Assembly (NCBI RefSeq): GCF_000263715.2
Contig: NZ_CM001514.1
Coordinates: 6,233,496 to 6,297,495, forward strand
Source: Pseudomonas synxantha BG33R
GTDB taxonomy: Bacteria > Pseudomonadota > Gammaproteobacteria > Pseudomonadales > Pseudomonadaceae
Length of the DNA: 64,000 bases
Direction of reading: 5' to 3'
Below are positions 45,868 through 59,515 of the stretch, one piece after another. The translations under genes were made by a program, and so were the position numbers. A model generated the notes under the pieces. That model ran no database searches. It saw only the letters and a program-made list of their open reading frames with translations, and was not told the origin of the DNA. Numbering within the stretch: position 1 is the first letter of the stretch; each line of letters begins with the position of its first letter.

Positions 45868-45957
45868 TGTGGGAGGGGGCTTTCCCCCGATGGCGCTGTG
45901 TCAGTCACCTGATGAGTTGACTGGTCCACCGCTATCGGGAGCAAGCACCCTCCCACA
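45868..45957. repeat. REPIN between glmR and glmU
   Basis: Two inverted REP units (TGTGGGAGGGGGCTTTCCCC and a second with GGGAGCAAGCACCCTCCCACA) are separated by about 50 nt. Both carry substitutions in the stem, so this copy is older than those at 36652 and 42585. Confidence 0.9.
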
Positions 45958-45991
45958 TTGGAGTTTTGAAACTGCCAACGGTGTGGATAAC

Positions 45992-47359
45992 TCAGGTCTT
46001 CTTGATTTTGACCGGGCGTTTCCAACCGTCGATGTTGCGTTGACGGGCGCGGGCTACAGCCAGCTGGGACTTATCCACATCCTGGTTGATGGTCGAGCCT
46101 GCCGCTGTATTTGAACCATCGCCAATGGTGACGGGTGCAATCAGCGAGTTATTGGAGCCAATGAATACATCTTCACCAATCGTCGTCTGGTACTTGTTGG
46201 CGCCGTCGTAGTTGCAGGTGATGGTGCCGGCACCAATATTGGTGCGGGCGCCGATGACGGCATCGCCCAGGTAAGTCAGGTGACCGACTTTTGCACCTTC
46301 GCCAAGGTGAGCGTTTTTCAGTTCGACAAAGTTACCCACATGGGCCTTGGCCCCCAGCTCGCTCCCCGGACGCAACCGTGCAAACGGGCCCGCATCGCTG
46401 CCCTCGCCCATCACGGCACCGTCGACATGGCTGTTGGCCTTGACGACCACGCCTTTGCGCAAGGTGCTGTCCTTGATCACGCAGTTCGGGCCGATGACCA
46501 CGTTGTCTTCAATGATCACGCGGCCTTCGAGGATCACGTTGATATCGATCAGCACGTCGCGGCCTACTGTTACGTCGCCACGCACATCGAAACGCGCCGG
46601 GTCACGCAGGGTCACGCCCTGGGCCATCAGACGCAGGCCTTCACGCAACTGGTAGTGACGCTCCAGCTCTGCAAGCTGCTTGCGGTCGTTGGCGCCCTGC
46701 ACTTCCATCGGGTCGTGGGGCTGCTCAGTGGCGACCACCAGGCCATCACTGACGGCCATCTCAATGACGTCGGTGAGGTAGTACTCGCCCTGGGCATTGT
46801 TGTTGGACAGACGGCTCATCCAGTCGCCCAGCTTATCGGCAGGTACGGCAAGAATGCCGGTGTTGCCTTCAGTAATGGCGCGCTGGGCTTCGCTGGCGTC
46901 CTTGTGCTCGACGATCGCGGCAACCTTGCCGTCGGCATTGCGCACGATGCGGCCATAGCCGGTAGGGTCGTCCAACTCAACAGTCAGCAAGCCCATCTGG
47001 CCAGGCACAACGTGCTTGAGCAGACGTTGCAGGGTTTCTACTTCAATCAGCGGTACATCGCCATAGAGGATCAGCACCGTGTCGGCGGCAATGAAGGGTA
47101 CGGCTTGCGCGGTAGCGTGGCCGGTGCCCAGTTGCTTGTCTTGCAATACGAAATTCAAGTCGTCCGCTGCCAAGCGCTCGCGGACCACATCGGCACCGTG
47201 GCCGATCACCACATGAATACGCTGCGGGTCCAATTGCCGGGCGCTGTGGATAACATGACCCAGCATGGAGTTACCCGCGACCGGGTGCAGCACCTTGGGC
47301 AGGGCTGAACGCATACGGGTGCCCTGGCCTGCGGCGAGAATGACGATTTCAAGAGACAT
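45992..47359 (-). CDS. glmU: Bifunctional UDP-N-acetylglucosamine pyrophosphorylase / glucosamine-1-phosphate acetyltransferase
   Basis: This 455-residue enzyme carries out the last two steps to UDP-GlcNAc. The N-terminal uridyltransferase domain has [20 protein letters not shown] (about 7-26) and ILYGDVPLI. The C-terminal left-handed beta-helix acetyltransferase domain (about 250-455) has hexapeptide repeats and [19 protein letters not shown] and [13 protein letters not shown]. It lies between the ATP synthase operon and glmR-glmS, the standard pseudomonad order. Confidence 0.97.
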   Translation of the reverse strand: MSLEIVILAAGQGTRMRSALPKVLHPVAGNSMLGHVIHSARQLDPQRIHVVIGHGADVVRERLAADDLNFVLQDKQLGTGHATAQAVPFIAADTVLILYGDVPLIEVETLQRLLKHVVPGQMGLLTVELDDPTGYGRIVRNADGKVAAIVEHKDASEAQRAITEGNTGILAVPADKLGDWMSRLSNNNAQGEYYLTDVIEMAVSDGLVVATEQPHDPMEVQGANDRKQLAELERHYQLREGLRLMAQGVTLRDPARFDVRGDVTVGRDVLIDINVILEGRVIIEDNVVIGPNCVIKDSTLRKGVVVKANSHVDGAVMGEGSDAGPFARLRPGSELGAKAHVGNFVELKNAHLGEGAKVGHLTYLGDAVIGARTNIGAGTITCNYDGANKYQTTIGEDVFIGSNNSLIAPVTIGDGSNTAAGSTINQDVDKSQLAVARARQRNIDGWKRPVKIKKT

Positions 47360-47420
47360 GAATGGCTACCAATCCTGGGCGGTCCGGGTTCAGACCAAAG
47401 AAGTGTTTTGCAAAAAAAGA

Positions 47421-47447
47421 AAAAGGGTAGCCGAGGCCACCCTTTTT
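47421..47447 (-). terminator. Terminator after the ATP synthase operon
   Basis: On the minus strand AAAAAGGGTGGCC-TC-GGCTACCCTTTTT is followed by a T-rich stretch (CTTTTTTTG). It stands between the atpC stop and glmU, closing the atp transcript. Confidence 0.88.
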
Positions 47448-47482
47448 AATCAATCACGCATGAAGTGTAACGGCAAGGCCGC

Positions 47483-47899
47483 TTACTTCTTGCGGATCTG
47501 CTGGAGCGTACGCAGCTGAGCTGCAGCCTCGGCCAGACGAACTGCAGCAGCGCTGTAGTCGAAGTCTGCGCCTTTTTCGTTCAGGGCCTTCTCGGCAGCC
47601 TTGACGGCTTCCTGAGCGGAGGCTTCATCCAGGTCGCCAGCACGTTGCACGGTGTCGGCAAGTACCTTGACCATGTTCGGCTGAACCTCGAGGAAACCAC
47701 CAGAGATGTAGAACACCTCTTTTTCCCCGCCTTGCTTGGTCAGAGTGATCGGACCTGGCTTCAAGCTTGTGATCAGCGGAGCGTGACCCATGGCGATACC
47801 AAGATCACCCAAGTCGCCGTGCGCTGTTACAAACTCGACCAGACCGGAGAAAATTTCCCCTTCCGCGCTGACGATATCGCAATGGACTGTCATAGCCAT
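47483..47899 (-). CDS. atpC: ATP synthase epsilon subunit
   Basis: This 138-residue F1 central stalk subunit has a beta-sandwich N-terminal domain ([40 protein letters not shown]) and a C-terminal helical hairpin (about 90-138) that regulates the rotor. Last gene of the atpIBEFHAGDC operon. Confidence 0.96.
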   Translation of the reverse strand: MAMTVHCDIVSAEGEIFSGLVEFVTAHGDLGDLGIAMGHAPLITSLKPGPITLTKQGGEKEVFYISGGFLEVQPNMVKVLADTVQRAGDLDEASAQEAVKAAEKALNEKGADFDYSAAAVRLAEAAAQLRTLQQIRKK

Positions 47900-47943
47900 C
47901 TGATTGCCTCAACCTGATGAGCGCCCGTTGCCGGGCGCCTGGA

Positions 47944-49347
<1,404 letters not shown>

Positions 49348-50208
49348 TTAAACCGCGGCAGCGCCGCCGACGATTTCCGAGATCTCTTGGGTGATCGCAG
49401 CCTGACGCGCCTTGTTGTAGATCAGCTGCAAATCGCTGATCAGATCACCGGCGTTATCGGTAGCGTTTTTCATCGCGATCATCCGCGCCGCTTGTTCAGC
49501 TGCGTTGTTCTCGACCACCGCCTGGTACACCTGCGACTCCACGTAGCGCACCATCAAGCCGTCAAGCAGCTCTTTGGCGTCTGGTTCGTAGAGGTAGTCC
49601 CAGTGGTGCTTGAGTTCCTGATCCGGAGTCGCCACCAGTGGAATCAATTGCTCCACGGTTGGCTGCTGGGTCATGGTGTTGATGAACTTGTTGGATACCA
49701 CGGAAAGGCGGTCAATACGGCCTTCCAGGTACGCATCCAGCATCACCTTCACACTGCCGATCAAATCATTGATCGACGGCTCTTCACCCAGATGGCTGAT
49801 AGCTGCAACGACGTTACCGCCGAAGTTGCGGAAAAAGGCCGCACCCTTGCTACCCACCACACACAGATCGATCTCGACGCCGTTTTCGCGGTTTACCGCC
49901 ATGTCCTTGACCAGGGCCTTGAACAGGTTGGTATTCAGACCACCGCACAAACCACGGTCACTGCTCACTACCACATAACCTGCACGCTTGACGGCGCGCT
50001 CGATCATGAACGGGTGGCGGTATTCCGGGTTGGCGTTGGCCAGATGCCCAATTACCTGGCGGATACGCTCCGCATAAGGACGGCTAGCAGCCATGCGCAT
50101 TTGTGCCTTGCGCATTTTGCTGACCGCCACTTTTTCCATGGCGCTGGTAATTTTTTGCGTGCTTTTGATGCTCGCAATCTTACTGCGAATCTCTTTTGCG
50201 CCTGCCAT
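49348..50208 (-). CDS. atpG: ATP synthase gamma subunit
   Basis: This 286-residue rotor shaft subunit has N- and C-terminal coiled helices ([20 protein letters not shown] at the start, [15 protein letters not shown] at the end) and a central Rossmann-like domain with [17 protein letters not shown]. It turns inside the alpha3beta3 ring. Confidence 0.97.
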   Translation of the reverse strand: MAGAKEIRSKIASIKSTQKITSAMEKVAVSKMRKAQMRMAASRPYAERIRQVIGHLANANPEYRHPFMIERAVKRAGYVVVSSDRGLCGGLNTNLFKALVKDMAVNRENGVEIDLCVVGSKGAAFFRNFGGNVVAAISHLGEEPSINDLIGSVKVMLDAYLEGRIDRLSVVSNKFINTMTQQPTVEQLIPLVATPDQELKHHWDYLYEPDAKELLDGLMVRYVESQVYQAVVENNAAEQAARMIAMKNATDNAGDLISDLQLIYNKARQAAITQEISEIVGGAAAV

Positions 50209-50258
50209 GTAACACCTATCAGGTTAGCAAGCGGGAGCCTTGCGGCTCCCGCTGCGGC

Positions 50259-51803
50259 TTACCAGGTTTGGGTGGCCTTGAACTTCTCGATACCGGCTTT
50301 CATGCCAGCGTCGATATCGTCATTGAAGTCACCCTTCACGTTGATCTTCGCCATCAATTCGGCGTGATCGCGGTTGAAGTAAGCAATCAGCGCTTGTTCA
50401 AAGCTGCCGACCTTGGCGATTTCAACGTCGGTCAGGAACCCACGCTCAGCGGCATACAGCGACAACGCCATGTCAGCGATCGACATTGGGGCGTATTGCT
50501 TCTGCTTCATCAGCTCGGTAACGCGCTGACCATGCTCAAGTTGCTTACGGGTCGCTTCGTCCAGGTCAGAAGCGAACTGGGCGAATGCCGCCAGTTCACG
50601 GTACTGAGCCAGAGCGGTACGGATACCACCGGAAAGCTTCTTGATGATCTTGGTCTGAGCGGCACCACCCACACGGGATACCGAAACACCGGCGTTCACA
50701 GCAGGACGGATCCCGGAGTTGAACATGGCCGATTCCAGGAAGATCTGACCGTCAGTGATGGAAATCACGTTGGTCGGAACGAACGCGGAAACGTCGCCAG
50801 CCTGGGTTTCGATGATCGGCAGTGCGGTCAGGGAACCGGTTTTGCCGGTCACTGCGCCGTTGGTGAACTTCTCTACGTATTCTTCCGAAACGCGGGAAGC
50901 GCGCTCCAGCAGACGGGAGTGGAGATAGAACACGTCGCCTGGGTAGGCTTCACGGCCTGGTGGACGGCGCAGCAGCAGGGAAATCTGGCGGTAAGCCACT
51001 GCTTGCTTGGACAGATCGTCATAAACGATCAGCGCGTCTTCACCGCGGTCGCGGAAGAATTCACCCATGGTGCAACCGGAGTACGGTGCCAGGAATTGCA
51101 GCGCAGGAGATTCCGAAGCACTGGCAGCCACGATGATCGTGTTGGCCAGGGCGCCGTTTTCTTCCAGCTTGCGAACCACGTTGGCGATGGTCGATTGCTT
51201 CTGACCGATGGCTACGTAGACGCAGAAAATGCCGCTGTCTTTCTGGTTGATGATCGCGTCGATCGCCAGAGCGGTTTTACCGATCTGACGGTCACCGATG
51301 ATCAGCTCACGCTGGCCACGGCCGACCGGGATCATGGCATCGACAGCCTTGTAGCCAGTCTGTACAGGCTGGTCTACCGACTTACGCCAGATCACGCCTG
51401 GAGCAACTTTCTCGACCGCGTCGGTCTCGGTGTTGCCCAGTGGACCTTTACCGTCAACAGGGTTACCCAGTGCGTCGACTACGCGACCCAGCAGTTCCTT
51501 ACCAACCGGAACTTCCAGGATGCGGCCTGTGCACTTGGCGCTCATGCCTTCAGCCAGACTGGTGTACGCGCCCAATACAACGGCACCTACGGAGTCTTGC
51601 TCCAGGTTGAGGGCCATACCGTAGACGCCGCCCGGAAACTCGATCATCTCGCCGTACATTACGTCGGCCAGACCGTGAATCCGCACGATGCCGTCAGATA
51701 CGCTGACGACAGTGCCTTCGTTACGGGCTTGGGAGGTCACATCGAGCTTGTCGATGCGGCCCTTGATAATTTCACTTATTTCGGAAGGATTGAGTTGCTG
51801 CAT
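50259..51803 (-). CDS. atpA: ATP synthase alpha subunit
   Basis: This 514-residue non-catalytic nucleotide-binding F1 subunit has P-loop [15 protein letters not shown] near 170, [11 protein letters not shown] near 373 and the typical C-terminal helical domain. It starts [18 protein letters not shown]. Confidence 0.98.
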   Translation of the reverse strand: MQQLNPSEISEIIKGRIDKLDVTSQARNEGTVVSVSDGIVRIHGLADVMYGEMIEFPGGVYGMALNLEQDSVGAVVLGAYTSLAEGMSAKCTGRILEVPVGKELLGRVVDALGNPVDGKGPLGNTETDAVEKVAPGVIWRKSVDQPVQTGYKAVDAMIPVGRGQRELIIGDRQIGKTALAIDAIINQKDSGIFCVYVAIGQKQSTIANVVRKLEENGALANTIIVAASASESPALQFLAPYSGCTMGEFFRDRGEDALIVYDDLSKQAVAYRQISLLLRRPPGREAYPGDVFYLHSRLLERASRVSEEYVEKFTNGAVTGKTGSLTALPIIETQAGDVSAFVPTNVISITDGQIFLESAMFNSGIRPAVNAGVSVSRVGGAAQTKIIKKLSGGIRTALAQYRELAAFAQFASDLDEATRKQLEHGQRVTELMKQKQYAPMSIADMALSLYAAERGFLTDVEIAKVGSFEQALIAYFNRDHAELMAKINVKGDFNDDIDAGMKAGIEKFKATQTW

Positions 51804-51824
51804 TGCTCTGCTGCCCCTTCAAAC

Positions 51825-52361
51825 TCAAGATTTCAATGCTTCGGCAAGTTTCGCGATTTTGCCGCGAATCGAGCCATCGATAACCAGGTCGCCGGCACGG
51901 ATAACAACACCACCAATCAGGGATGCGTCCTCCGAAGCTTGCAGGCGCACTTCCCGATTGAGTCGTGCACTGAGAACCTTGGCGAGTTTGTCTTGCTGTT
52001 CTTGGTTCAATGCGAAAGCACTGGTCACTTCAACGTCTACCGATTTCTCTGCTTCGGCCTTGTACAGGTCGAACAGAGCGGCGATCTCCGGCAATAGCGG
52101 GAGACGGTCGTTTTCGGCAATGACGTGGATGAAGTTCTGCACCTTCACATCAAACTTGTCGCCGCACACTTCAATAAAAGTGGCGGCCTTGTCTGCGCTC
52201 GTCAGGCGCGGGGCCTTGAGCACGCGCTGCATGGTGTCGTCTTGCGACACTGCTGCAGCCAGGCCGAGCATGGCTGACCAAGAGGCCAGCTGCTGGTGGG
52301 CCTGGGCGTGCTCGAAGGCTGCCTTAGCGTAAGGTCGGGCCAACGTGGTCAGTTCTGCCAT
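51825..52361 (-). CDS. atpH: ATP synthase delta subunit
   Basis: This 178-residue peripheral stalk subunit has the N-terminal six-helix domain ([20 protein letters not shown]) and C-terminal signature [20 protein letters not shown]. It links F1 to the b subunits. Confidence 0.97.
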   Translation of the reverse strand: MAELTTLARPYAKAAFEHAQAHQQLASWSAMLGLAAAVSQDDTMQRVLKAPRLTSADKAATFIEVCGDKFDVKVQNFIHVIAENDRLPLLPEIAALFDLYKAEAEKSVDVEVTSAFALNQEQQDKLAKVLSARLNREVRLQASEDASLIGGVVIRAGDLVIDGSIRGKIAKLAEALKS

Positions 52362-52373
52362 GATCGCCCTCGC

Positions 52374-52844
52374 TTAAATTTCAGCAGCCAGTTTGTTAAC
52401 CAGCTCCGCGTGCGCGTTTTGATCGATTGTGGCACCGAGGATCTTCTCAGCACCGCCGACCGCCAGAGCACCCAGTTGGGCACGCAGCGCGTCTTTGACG
52501 CCGTTCAGTTCCTGTTCGATCTCGGCATGAGCCGAAGCCTTCACACGGTCAGCTTCGACGCGGGCTTTTTCAACAGCCTCTTCGACGATCTGGTTACCGC
52601 GTTTCTTGGCTTGCTCAATGATCTCGGCTGCCTTTGCTTTAGCTTCGCGCAGTTGCTGACCCACTTTCTCGTGGGCCAACTCCAGGTCGCGAGCTGCACG
52701 GCTGGCAGCGTCCAAACCATCCGCGATCTTCTTCTGACGTTCGTGCAAAGCCGCGATGACCGGAGGCCACACGAACTTCATGCAAAACACTACAAAAATG
52801 AAGAACGCAACGGATTGGCCAATCAGGGTTGCATTAATGTTCAC
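52374..52844 (-). CDS. atpF: ATP synthase b subunit
   Basis: This 156-residue Fo stator subunit has one N-terminal membrane helix (about 6-26; [20 protein letters not shown]) and a long coiled coil. The start codon is GTG at 52842-52844. It dimerises and binds the delta subunit. Confidence 0.97.
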   Translation of the reverse strand: MNINATLIGQSVAFFIFVVFCMKFVWPPVIAALHERQKKIADGLDAASRAARDLELAHEKVGQQLREAKAKAAEIIEQAKKRGNQIVEEAVEKARVEADRVKASAHAEIEQELNGVKDALRAQLGALAVGGAEKILGATIDQNAHAELVNKLAAEI

Positions 52845-52900
52845 GCCAACACCTCGCTCATTCGTTGTCCATCACCCCAATCACTCGAAAATTCGAGTGA

Positions 52901-53173
<273 letters not shown>

Positions 53174-53291
53174 TTACGTCGTATGGTTTAGGTTTTTTAG
53201 ATTTTAAAGCGGTAAAACAAATCGTTTCATAGCCCTGTTGGGCCACCTTCCCGTTTGACCGGGAAGGACATCAGACTAGTCGAGACTGGTC

Positions 53292-54585
<1,294 letters not shown>

Positions 54586-54733
54586 CACTCTTGCTCCTCA
54601 ATGGTCGGCTGCCGGAAATCAATAACTTGGCATAATTTGTGCCGACAAAATGCGCGCAGAGTATAGGGGCGGTTCTGCCCCTATTCAACTGTCGGGTAGT
54701 GATTTCCGATCACGCGCTACATAAGCAAATGTT

Positions 54734-55606
54734 TCAGCGGATGTGGGCAAGGACGCCCTGAAGCTCATCGAGGGAGTTATATCCGATGACCAGTTGCCCT
54801 TTGCCCTTCTTGCCGTGGCGAATTTGCACCGCAGAGCCTAGCCGCTCGGCCAGGCGCTGCTCGAGGCGCGCGATATCCGGATCAGGTTTGGCGGTTTCAA
54901 CCGGTGCAGGTTTACCGCTGAGCCACTGGCGAACCAGGGCCTCGGTCTGACGAACGGTGAGCCCTCGTGCGACAACGTGTCGCGCCCCTTCAACCTGTTG
55001 ATTTTCCGGCAAACCCAGCAAAGCACGAGCGTGGCCCATTTCCAGGTCGCCATGGGACAACATGGTCTTGATGACTTCCGGCAAGGCGATCAGACGCAGC
55101 AAGTTGGAAACCGTGACACGGGATTTTCCCACCGCCTCGGCCACTTGTTGCTGGGTAAGCTGAAATTCCTGCTGCAAACGCTGCAATGCGATCGCTTCTT
55201 CGATCGGGTTGAGGTCTTCGCGCTGAATGTTTTCGATCAAGGCCATGGCGATGGCGGTTTCATCCGGCACATCGCGCACCATCGCCGGGATGGTGTCCTT
55301 GCCGGCCTGTTGGCTGGCGCGCCAGCGACGTTCACCGGCGATGATCTCAAAGCGGCCAGCGCCAATCGGGCGCACCACAATCGGTTGCATCACGCCCTGG
55401 GCCTTGATCGAGTTAGCCAGTTCTTCCAGCGCCTGGGGATCCATGTCCCGCCGTGGCTGGTATTTGCCGCGTTGGATCAGGTCCAGGGGCAGGTGCTGCA
55501 GCTCGCGCTCGTCGGCCTGCACCGCTTGCTCTTCAAGCGATGTGACGGTCGGACCACTCAGCAGTGCATCCAGTCCACGTCCGAGACCTCGTTTCTTGAC
55601 GGCCAT
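54734..55606 (-). CDS. parB: Chromosome partitioning protein ParB
   Basis: This 290-residue CTP-dependent DNA clamp binds parS and spreads. The N-terminal CTPase part has the motif IIAGERRWRASQQAG (GERRxR), the central helix-turn-helix has TQQQVAEAVGKSRVTVSNLL, and the C-terminal dimerisation domain ends LDELQGVLAHIR. It follows parA by 9 nt. A parS-like site is found at 20702 in this window. Confidence 0.97.
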   Translation of the reverse strand: MAVKKRGLGRGLDALLSGPTVTSLEEQAVQADERELQHLPLDLIQRGKYQPRRDMDPQALEELANSIKAQGVMQPIVVRPIGAGRFEIIAGERRWRASQQAGKDTIPAMVRDVPDETAIAMALIENIQREDLNPIEEAIALQRLQQEFQLTQQQVAEAVGKSRVTVSNLLRLIALPEVIKTMLSHGDLEMGHARALLGLPENQQVEGARHVVARGLTVRQTEALVRQWLSGKPAPVETAKPDPDIARLEQRLAERLGSAVQIRHGKKGKGQLVIGYNSLDELQGVLAHIR

Positions 55607-55615
55607 GGGGATTCC

Positions 55616-56413
55616 TTAAGTTGGCTGGGCGGCAGCGGTGCGTGAATTGCGGCGTTGACGGCGAACCATCTCGCCGGCGAGCGCCAGGTAGGCAATGGCA
55701 CCACGCGAGGACTTGTCGTACGCCAGCGCAGGCATGCCATAGCTTGGCGCTTCAGCCAGGCGGATGTTGCGTGGGATGACGGTGTCGTACAACTGGTCGC
55801 CAAAATGTTCCTTGAGCTGCGCCGACACATCGTTCATCAGGCTCAGACGCGGATCGTACATGGTCCGCAGCAGGCCTTCGACTTTCAGGTTCGGGTTGAG
55901 CAACTCGGCGATACGCTTGATGTTATCCACAAGGTCGCTCAAGCCTTCGAGGGCGAAGTACTCGCACTGCATTGGGATAATCACCCCATCAGCGGCCACC
56001 AGGGCGTTGAGCGTGAGCATCGACAGCGACGGTGGGCAGTCGATCAGAATGTAGTCGTAATTCTCTCGAATGGGCGCCAGGGCGCTACGCAGACGGCTTT
56101 CTTTCATCTGCATTTCCAGCAGCACCACTTCCGCCGCGGTCAAATCGCGGTTGGCTGGCAGCAGTTGGTAACCACCATGCTCGGAATAGTGCATGGCCTG
56201 CGCCAGGTCGCATTCGCCAATCAGCAAATCATAGACCGAGTTTTCCAGGCCGTGTTTATCCACACCGCTACCCATGGTGGCGTTGCCCTGTGGATCGAGA
56301 TCGATCAACAGCACCCGACGCTTGGTGGCGACCAGGGATGCTGCGAGGTTGATACAGGTGGTGGTCTTACCCACGCCACCTTTCTGGTTCGCAATCGCGA
56401 ATACCTTAGCCAT
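55616..56413 (-). CDS. parA: Chromosome partitioning ATPase ParA
   Basis: This 265-residue Walker ATPase moves ParB-parS complexes. The deviant Walker A is NQKGGVGKTTTCINLAASL near 8-26 and DYILIDCPPSLSMLTLNAL is the Walker B region. The start at 56413 (MAKVFAIANQ) is the family start; the six residues before it would need TTG. Two TTATCCACA boxes (55923, 56256) lie inside. Confidence 0.97.
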   Translation of the reverse strand: MAKVFAIANQKGGVGKTTTCINLAASLVATKRRVLLIDLDPQGNATMGSGVDKHGLENSVYDLLIGECDLAQAMHYSEHGGYQLLPANRDLTAAEVVLLEMQMKESRLRSALAPIRENYDYILIDCPPSLSMLTLNALVAADGVIIPMQCEYFALEGLSDLVDNIKRIAELLNPNLKVEGLLRTMYDPRLSLMNDVSAQLKEHFGDQLYDTVIPRNIRLAEAPSYGMPALAYDKSSRGAIAYLALAGEMVRRQRRNSRTAAAQPT

Positions 56414-56431
56414 TCTTGCTTGTGTTCCCAA

Positions 56432-57076
56432 TCATGCCGTGCGGCGCAGTATCAGCAGATGGCGTTGGCCTTGGCAACCGGGTACGGCCAAGGCGTGTTC
56501 GCTATCGAGGTGGAAGTCTGCCGGCAATGCTAACAGCTCGTCGCTTGGATGGACGCCCTTCATTGCCAGCCAGCGGGTGTCACGGTCGCCGAGATGGCGG
56601 GTCCAGTTGCTGAAATTCTCCATGCTGCTGAACGCCCGGGACACAATGCCGTTGAAAGGCTGTTCAGGCGTGAAGGCCTCCACGCGGCTGTGGATAACCT
56701 GCAGGTTATCCAGCTTGAGTTCGAGTTTGACCTGGGTCAGGAAGCGGGTTTTCTTGCCGTTGCTGTCCAGGCAGGTCACTTGAGACTCGGGAAACAGGAT
56801 CGCCAATGGAATGCCAGGCATCCCGCCGCCACTGCCGACGTCGAGCCAGCGGCCGTTTTCGATGAACGGCATCACGCTGAGGCTGTCGAGCAGATGCCGT
56901 GACACCATCTCATCTGGATCACGCACAGCGGTGAGGTTGTAAGCCTTGTTCCATTTGATCAACAGGGCCAGATAGCTCAGCAATAACTCTTGCTGGGCTT
57001 CGGTGAGGGCCACACCCAACTGGCGCGCTCCTGTGGATAACTCTTCGGCGTGTTGCGAGGTGACCAACGAACTCAA
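56432..57076 (-). CDS. rsmG: 16S rRNA m7G527 methyltransferase RsmG
   Basis: This 214-residue SAM-dependent methyltransferase (GidB) modifies G527 of 16S rRNA. Motif I is [19 protein letters not shown], and [19 protein letters not shown] is the family signature. The start is TTG at 57074-57076 with GGAG 9 nt upstream, overlapping the mnmG stop by 4 nt. Two perfect DnaA boxes (56689, 57032) lie inside. Confidence 0.96.
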   Translation of the reverse strand: MSSLVTSQHAEELSTGARQLGVALTEAQQELLLSYLALLIKWNKAYNLTAVRDPDEMVSRHLLDSLSVMPFIENGRWLDVGSGGGMPGIPLAILFPESQVTCLDSNGKKTRFLTQVKLELKLDNLQVIHSRVEAFTPEQPFNGIVSRAFSSMENFSNWTRHLGDRDTRWLAMKGVHPSDELLALPADFHLDSEHALAVPGCQGQRHLLILRRTA

Positions 57077-58968
57077 GCGCTTTGCTCCAACTGACGGCCC
57101 GCGCCGCGTTTTTTCAAATGAATCATCAACAGCGAAATGGCTGCTGGAGTGACGCCAGGGATACGTGAAGCCTGCCCGAGTGTTTCAGGTCGAGTTATCC
57201 CCAGTTTGCTTTGAATTTCTTTCGACAGCCCGGAAATCCCGGTGTAGTCGATATCCACAGGCAACTTGGTATCTTCACTGGCGCGCAGGCGAGCGATTTC
57301 ATCCTGCTGGCGATCAATGTAACCGGCGTACTTGGTCTTGATCTCCACCTGTTCGGCAACTTGTGGGTCTTCTGCGCCCTGGCCGGTCACTTCAACCAGA
57401 CCAGCGTAGTCGATTTCCGGACGGGAAAGCAGGTTGAGCAAGTTGTACTCATGGGTCAACGGCGTGCCGAATTTTTCCGCGATCGCGTCGCCTTGTTCGG
57501 TGCCCGGGCGAACCCAGGTACTTTTCAGGCGTTGCTCTTCAAGCGCAATGCTTTCACGTTTTTTGCAGAAGGCAGCCCAGCGCGCGTCATCGACCAGGCC
57601 CAGCTCGCGACCTTTTTCAGTCAGGCGTAGATCGGCGTTGTCTTCGCGCAGGATCAGACGGTATTCCGCGCGGGAAGTGAACATGCGGTACGGTTCCTGG
57701 GTGCCCAGGGTGATCAGGTCATCGACCAATACGCCGATGTACGCTTCATCACGACGCGGGCACCAGCTGTCTTTGCCTTGTGCACGCAATGCCGCGTTGG
57801 TTCCGGCCAGCAAACCTTGGGCGCCGGCTTCTTCGTAACCGGTGGTCCCGTTGATTTGGCCAGCAAAGAACAAACCGCCGATTACCTTGGTTTCCAGGCT
57901 GTATTTCAGATCACGCGGGTCGAAGTAGTCGTACTCGATGGCGTAGCCGGGACGCACGATGTGCGCATTTTCCATACCACGAATCGATTGCACGATCTGG
58001 ATCTGCACGTCGAACGGCAGCGAGGTGGAAATCCCGTTGGGATACAGCTCGTGAGTGGTCAAGCCTTCGGGTTCGATAAAGACCTGGTGGCTTTCCTTGT
58101 CGGCAAAGCGGTGGATCTTGTCTTCGATCGACGGGCAATACCGCGGGCCAATGCCTTCGATTACCCCGGAATACATCGGCGAACGATCAAGGTTCGCGGC
58201 AATGATTTCGTGGGTACGGGCGTTGGTGTGGGTAATCCAGCAACTGACCTGTTTGGGGTGCTGCTCTTTGGAACCCATGAACGACATCACCGGGATCGGC
58301 GTATCGCCGGCTTGCTCGGTCATCACCGAGAAATCCACAGAGCGCCCGTCAATGCGTGGCGGGGTACCGGTTTTCAAGCGGCCGACGCGCAGCGGCAGTT
58401 CACGCAGACGTTTTGCCAGGGCAATCGACGGCGGATCACCGGCGCGACCACCGGAATAATTTTGCATACCAATGTGGATAAGTCCGCCGAGGAACGTCCC
58501 TGTGGTCAGTACTACCGAGTCTGCGTGAAAACGCAGACCCATTTGCGTAACGACGCCGCGTACCTGGTCTTGCTCGACGATCAGGTCATCGGCAGCCTGC
58601 TGAAATATCCACAGGTTCGGCTGGTTTTCCAGGGTTTCGCGCACCGCTGCCTTGTACAGGATGCGGTCGGCCTGGGCTCGGGTAGCCCTTACGGCCGGGC
58701 CTTTACGGCTGTTTAGCACGCGAAATTGAATACCACCTTTGTCGGTGGCCATCGCCATTACACCGCCAAGGGCATCGATTTCCTTGACCAGATGGCTTTT
58801 GCCAATCCCGCCAATAGCGGGGTTGCAACTCATGGCACCGAGGGTTTCCACGTTGTGCGTAAGCAACAGGGTTTTTACGCCCATGCGTGCTGACGCCAGT
58901 GCTGCCTCGGTACCGGCATGACCGCCGCCGATGACGATCACTTCAAAACGGGAAGGGAAATCCACCAC
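57073..58968 (-). CDS. mnmG: tRNA uridine 5-carboxymethylaminomethyl modification enzyme MnmG (GidA)
   Basis: This 631-residue FAD protein works with MnmE on U34 of certain tRNAs. The FAD-binding motif is [19 protein letters not shown], and the family signatures [20 protein letters not shown] and [17 protein letters not shown] are intact. The start is GTG at 58966-58968 (a second GTG follows directly). It is first of the line mnmG-rsmG-parA-parB after the AT-rich gap. Confidence 0.97.
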   Translation of the reverse strand: MVDFPSRFEVIVIGGGHAGTEAALASARMGVKTLLLTHNVETLGAMSCNPAIGGIGKSHLVKEIDALGGVMAMATDKGGIQFRVLNSRKGPAVRATRAQADRILYKAAVRETLENQPNLWIFQQAADDLIVEQDQVRGVVTQMGLRFHADSVVLTTGTFLGGLIHIGMQNYSGGRAGDPPSIALAKRLRELPLRVGRLKTGTPPRIDGRSVDFSVMTEQAGDTPIPVMSFMGSKEQHPKQVSCWITHTNARTHEIIAANLDRSPMYSGVIEGIGPRYCPSIEDKIHRFADKESHQVFIEPEGLTTHELYPNGISTSLPFDVQIQIVQSIRGMENAHIVRPGYAIEYDYFDPRDLKYSLETKVIGGLFFAGQINGTTGYEEAGAQGLLAGTNAALRAQGKDSWCPRRDEAYIGVLVDDLITLGTQEPYRMFTSRAEYRLILREDNADLRLTEKGRELGLVDDARWAAFCKKRESIALEEQRLKSTWVRPGTEQGDAIAEKFGTPLTHEYNLLNLLSRPEIDYAGLVEVTGQGAEDPQVAEQVEIKTKYAGYIDRQQDEIARLRASEDTKLPVDIDYTGISGLSKEIQSKLGITRPETLGQASRIPGVTPAAISLLMIHLKKRGAGRQLEQSA

Positions 58969-59515
58969 GCACCTCGTGCCTGCTTATGTAGGTAATCAGG
59001 AATTGTCTGTTGAAAGAGTTTTGGAGCTATGGCGGCAAGTATAGGGACTTCGCCCTTCCTAAAGAACCCTTTGCACAAAATTTAACCAGCTGTGGATGAA
59101 TCACAGACAATAGAAATTAAAAGAGAGAAATTTATTAAATCTTTGTTTTTATGTTTATTTCTACTGAGCAACGTTTCTGTGGATATATCTCTACAGCCCT
59201 TTATATTCAATGTGTACAGCGATTCAAAAGTCTGTGGTCATGTGCCAATGAGGCCCTTGGATAAGTGCTTTAAGCCTGTGGATTAAAGTGATGGTTATCC
59301 ACAGACGGGTTTTTACTCAGGTTTCAAGCCCTGTTATCAACTGGGCACAGGCGCGGTTACTCACAGGGTTTAATCCACAGAAAAGTACCAGCCGAGGCGA
59401 ATAGCGCGCACGGAAAAACACCGATTGCTCGGCGAGTCAGTCAAAAAATGATTGGGTTGCCCTGAAACGGGCTGAACAGACAGGCGCGAATGGCCTGTCT
59501 GTGGACAACGAAGGT
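58969..59515. other. 547-bp non-coding gap between mnmG and mnmE, AT-rich with DnaA-type boxes
   Basis: The stretch 59097-59225 is strongly AT-rich (TTAAAAGAGAGAAATTTATT, TTTGTTTTTATGTTTATTTC), in sharp contrast to the GC-rich surroundings. One perfect DnaA box TTATCCACA is at 59295-59303, and near matches occur at about 59091 (TGTGGATGA), 59178, 59277 and 59371. The only frame in it (59092-59286) is unlike pseudomonad protein. A perfect hairpin lies at 59476-59502. Confidence 0.7.
59476..59502 (-). terminator. Hairpin downstream of mnmE
   Basis: ACAGACAGGC and GCCTGTCTGT are perfect 10-bp arms around a 7-nt loop, 13 nt after the mnmE stop on the minus strand. There is no T-run, so it may act in transcript stability and not in intrinsic termination. 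Confidence 0.55.

Noticed and set aside
36652..45957. Repeated TGTGGGAGGGGGCTTG units as a CRISPR array
   Set aside because: Units are inverted pairs scattered between genes, not direct repeats with regular spacers; they are REPINs.
50196..52097. 633-residue plus-strand frame over atpA and atpH
   Set aside because: Antisense shadow of two conserved genes.
59092..59286. 64-residue plus-strand frame in the mnmG-mnmE gap
   Set aside because: Lies in the AT-rich island, with codon use unlike the genome, no ribosome site and DnaA-box sequence in it.
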